64,000 bases of DNA from Scytalidium lignicola (lineage: Eukaryota > Ascomycota > Leotiomycetes): NCBI GenBank assembly GCA_002812745.2, contig NCSJ02000133.1, positions 46,856 to 110,855 on the forward strand, written 5' to 3'. The notes under the pieces are model-generated. The model searched no databases and had not been told where the DNA came from. It saw only the letters and a list, made by a program, of their open reading frames with translations. Of this stretch, positions 63,253-64,000 are shown in pieces. The first letter of the stretch is position 1. The number at the start of each line of letters is the position of its first letter. The translations under genes were made by a program, and so were the position numbers.

Positions 63253-63492
63253 TTGAGAAATCTTGTTAAAAAGCAAATAATACTCTTCGAGAAATTAGAA
63301 GAAAATGCTAAAAACCTGGAGATTAATAATAACATGTTAGTTAACAATGTCAAAAACATTAATCTTTACTTTATAAACAATGAAAGTTTATTATATATCA
63401 ACATAACATTATGTAGAAAACTAATAAAGGCCTTAATTAATTCAAGAGCTAAAAAAGAACTTTATCAACGAATAAGTTATAAAACAACTTAG
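63253..63492 (+). pseudogene. Aspartic protease relic (D-S-G to N-S-R)
   Basis: The window KALINSRAKKELYQR at about 63,427–63,471 matches the position and surroundings of the retropepsin active site, where D-S/T-G is expected. Asp has become Asn and Gly has become Arg, both G-to-A changes. The relic is inactive. Confidence 0.6.
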
Positions 63493-63569
63493 ACTTAACA
63501 TAAGAGTTAAAGATAATAACTACTTAATATCATTAACAAACAGTATTAAGATTCAGAAGTATGTTAATG

Positions 63570-64000
63570 TTCAAACTTAGAACTTAGATATGAAATATAA
63601 CAAAAGTCATTGAGAAAAGATATCTTTTGATGTTACAAAGTTGAGAACATATCAGGTTATATTAAGAATTGAATGGATAAGAAAGTATAATTCAATAATT
63701 AATTGAAAAATAAATATGATTACCTTCTTAGAAGAAGAACAAAGTTTAATGTCTTTAAGAATTGTTTATATTGACAAGATTATGAAATATATTCTTGAAG
63801 AATATTATGAATAGCTAGAGTTATTCACAGAAAGACTTGATGATTTAACTTTACTTAAGCATAAACCATAAGATCATAAGATAAAGCTTAAAGAGAGGTT
63901 CAGACTAGCCTATGGACTAATTTATCAAACAACTCTTATTAAGGATAAGATGATAAAAAAATGATTACTTGAGAAAATGGTATTTAAAGGTTTGTACAAA
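63570..64000 (+). pseudogene. Start of reverse transcriptase relic
   Basis: IEWIRKYNSIIN at about 63,671–63,706 is the connector after the protease, followed by a TGA where Trp would be expected. LFTERLDDLTLLKHKP near 63,820–63,870 is followed by TAA-type stops and DHKIKLKE, the N-terminal approach to the gypsy RT. The segment YGLIYQTTL fits the following YGPIY-type position. The catalytic motif is beyond the window. Confidence 0.65.

Larger units (their letters stand above)
60876..64000 (+). mobile_element. Degraded Ty3/gypsy-type retrotransposon interior
   Basis: All relics are on the + strand in the order gag, zinc knuckle, protease, RT start. The element is incomplete at the window edge. 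Many stop codons fall where Trp, Gln or Arg would be expected. Pro-to-Leu and Gly-to-Arg changes also occur, indicating C-to-T damage on both strands. No functional product is likely. Confidence 0.75.

Overview
The window is chromosomal DNA of a filamentous ascomycete. It shows short GT–AG introns of about 45–90 nt (several with CTAAC-type branch points), Zn2Cys6 activators, fungal P450s, a highly reducing polyketide synthase remnant, and a long AT-rich tract with RIP-type damage to a retrotransposon. I cannot name a genus.

Positions 1–33,068 hold a compact cluster of enzymes and regulators. In order these are: a Baeyer-Villiger-type flavin monooxygenase (+), a Zn2Cys6 regulator (-), a small Zn2Cys6 protein (-) divergent from a membrane-anchored P450 (+), a hotdog thioesterase (+), an acyl-CoA ligase (-) divergent from an AtuA/DUF1446 protein (+), a second ligase (-) divergent from a class III CoA-transferase (+), an SCP2-type thiolase (-), an alpha/beta hydrolase (-) divergent from a DUF4246 protein (+), a pyruvate-decarboxylase-like ThDP enzyme (-) and a third acyl-CoA ligase (-). 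Ligase 1, ligase 2 and the thiolase end in AHL, AKL and ARL. The AtuA protein ends in GKL and ligase 3 has an N-terminal PTS2-like nonapeptide. Together these suggest a peroxisomal CoA-thioester pathway fed by oxygenases. A short inverted repeat, TCGG-N2-CCG(A/C), recurs in the promoters and could be the site of a cluster regulator. The substrate is not decided by the sequence. The enzyme set fits oxidation of a ketone, terpenoid or branched carbon skeleton, CoA activation and chain shortening.

Positions 33,596–41,006 hold two divergent Zn2Cys6 regulators. The left one (-) is broken by a Tc1/mariner-like element inserted inside its zinc-cluster codons. The right one (+) looks intact.

Positions 41,218–48,514 are a decayed secondary-metabolism remnant: a P450 whose middle is replaced by a short inverted-repeat element, and the 3' part of a reducing PKS (partial DH, cMeT, ER, KR, ACP) with a frame break. 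The PKS stops abruptly where the AT-rich tract begins.

Positions 48,515–64,000 are gene-poor, strongly AT-rich DNA. The last 3.5 kb is a RIP-like, degraded Ty3/gypsy-type element: an LTR at 60,517–60,875, then gag, zinc knuckle, protease and the start of RT. Single N characters beside homopolymers break several reading frames and look like assembly artefacts.
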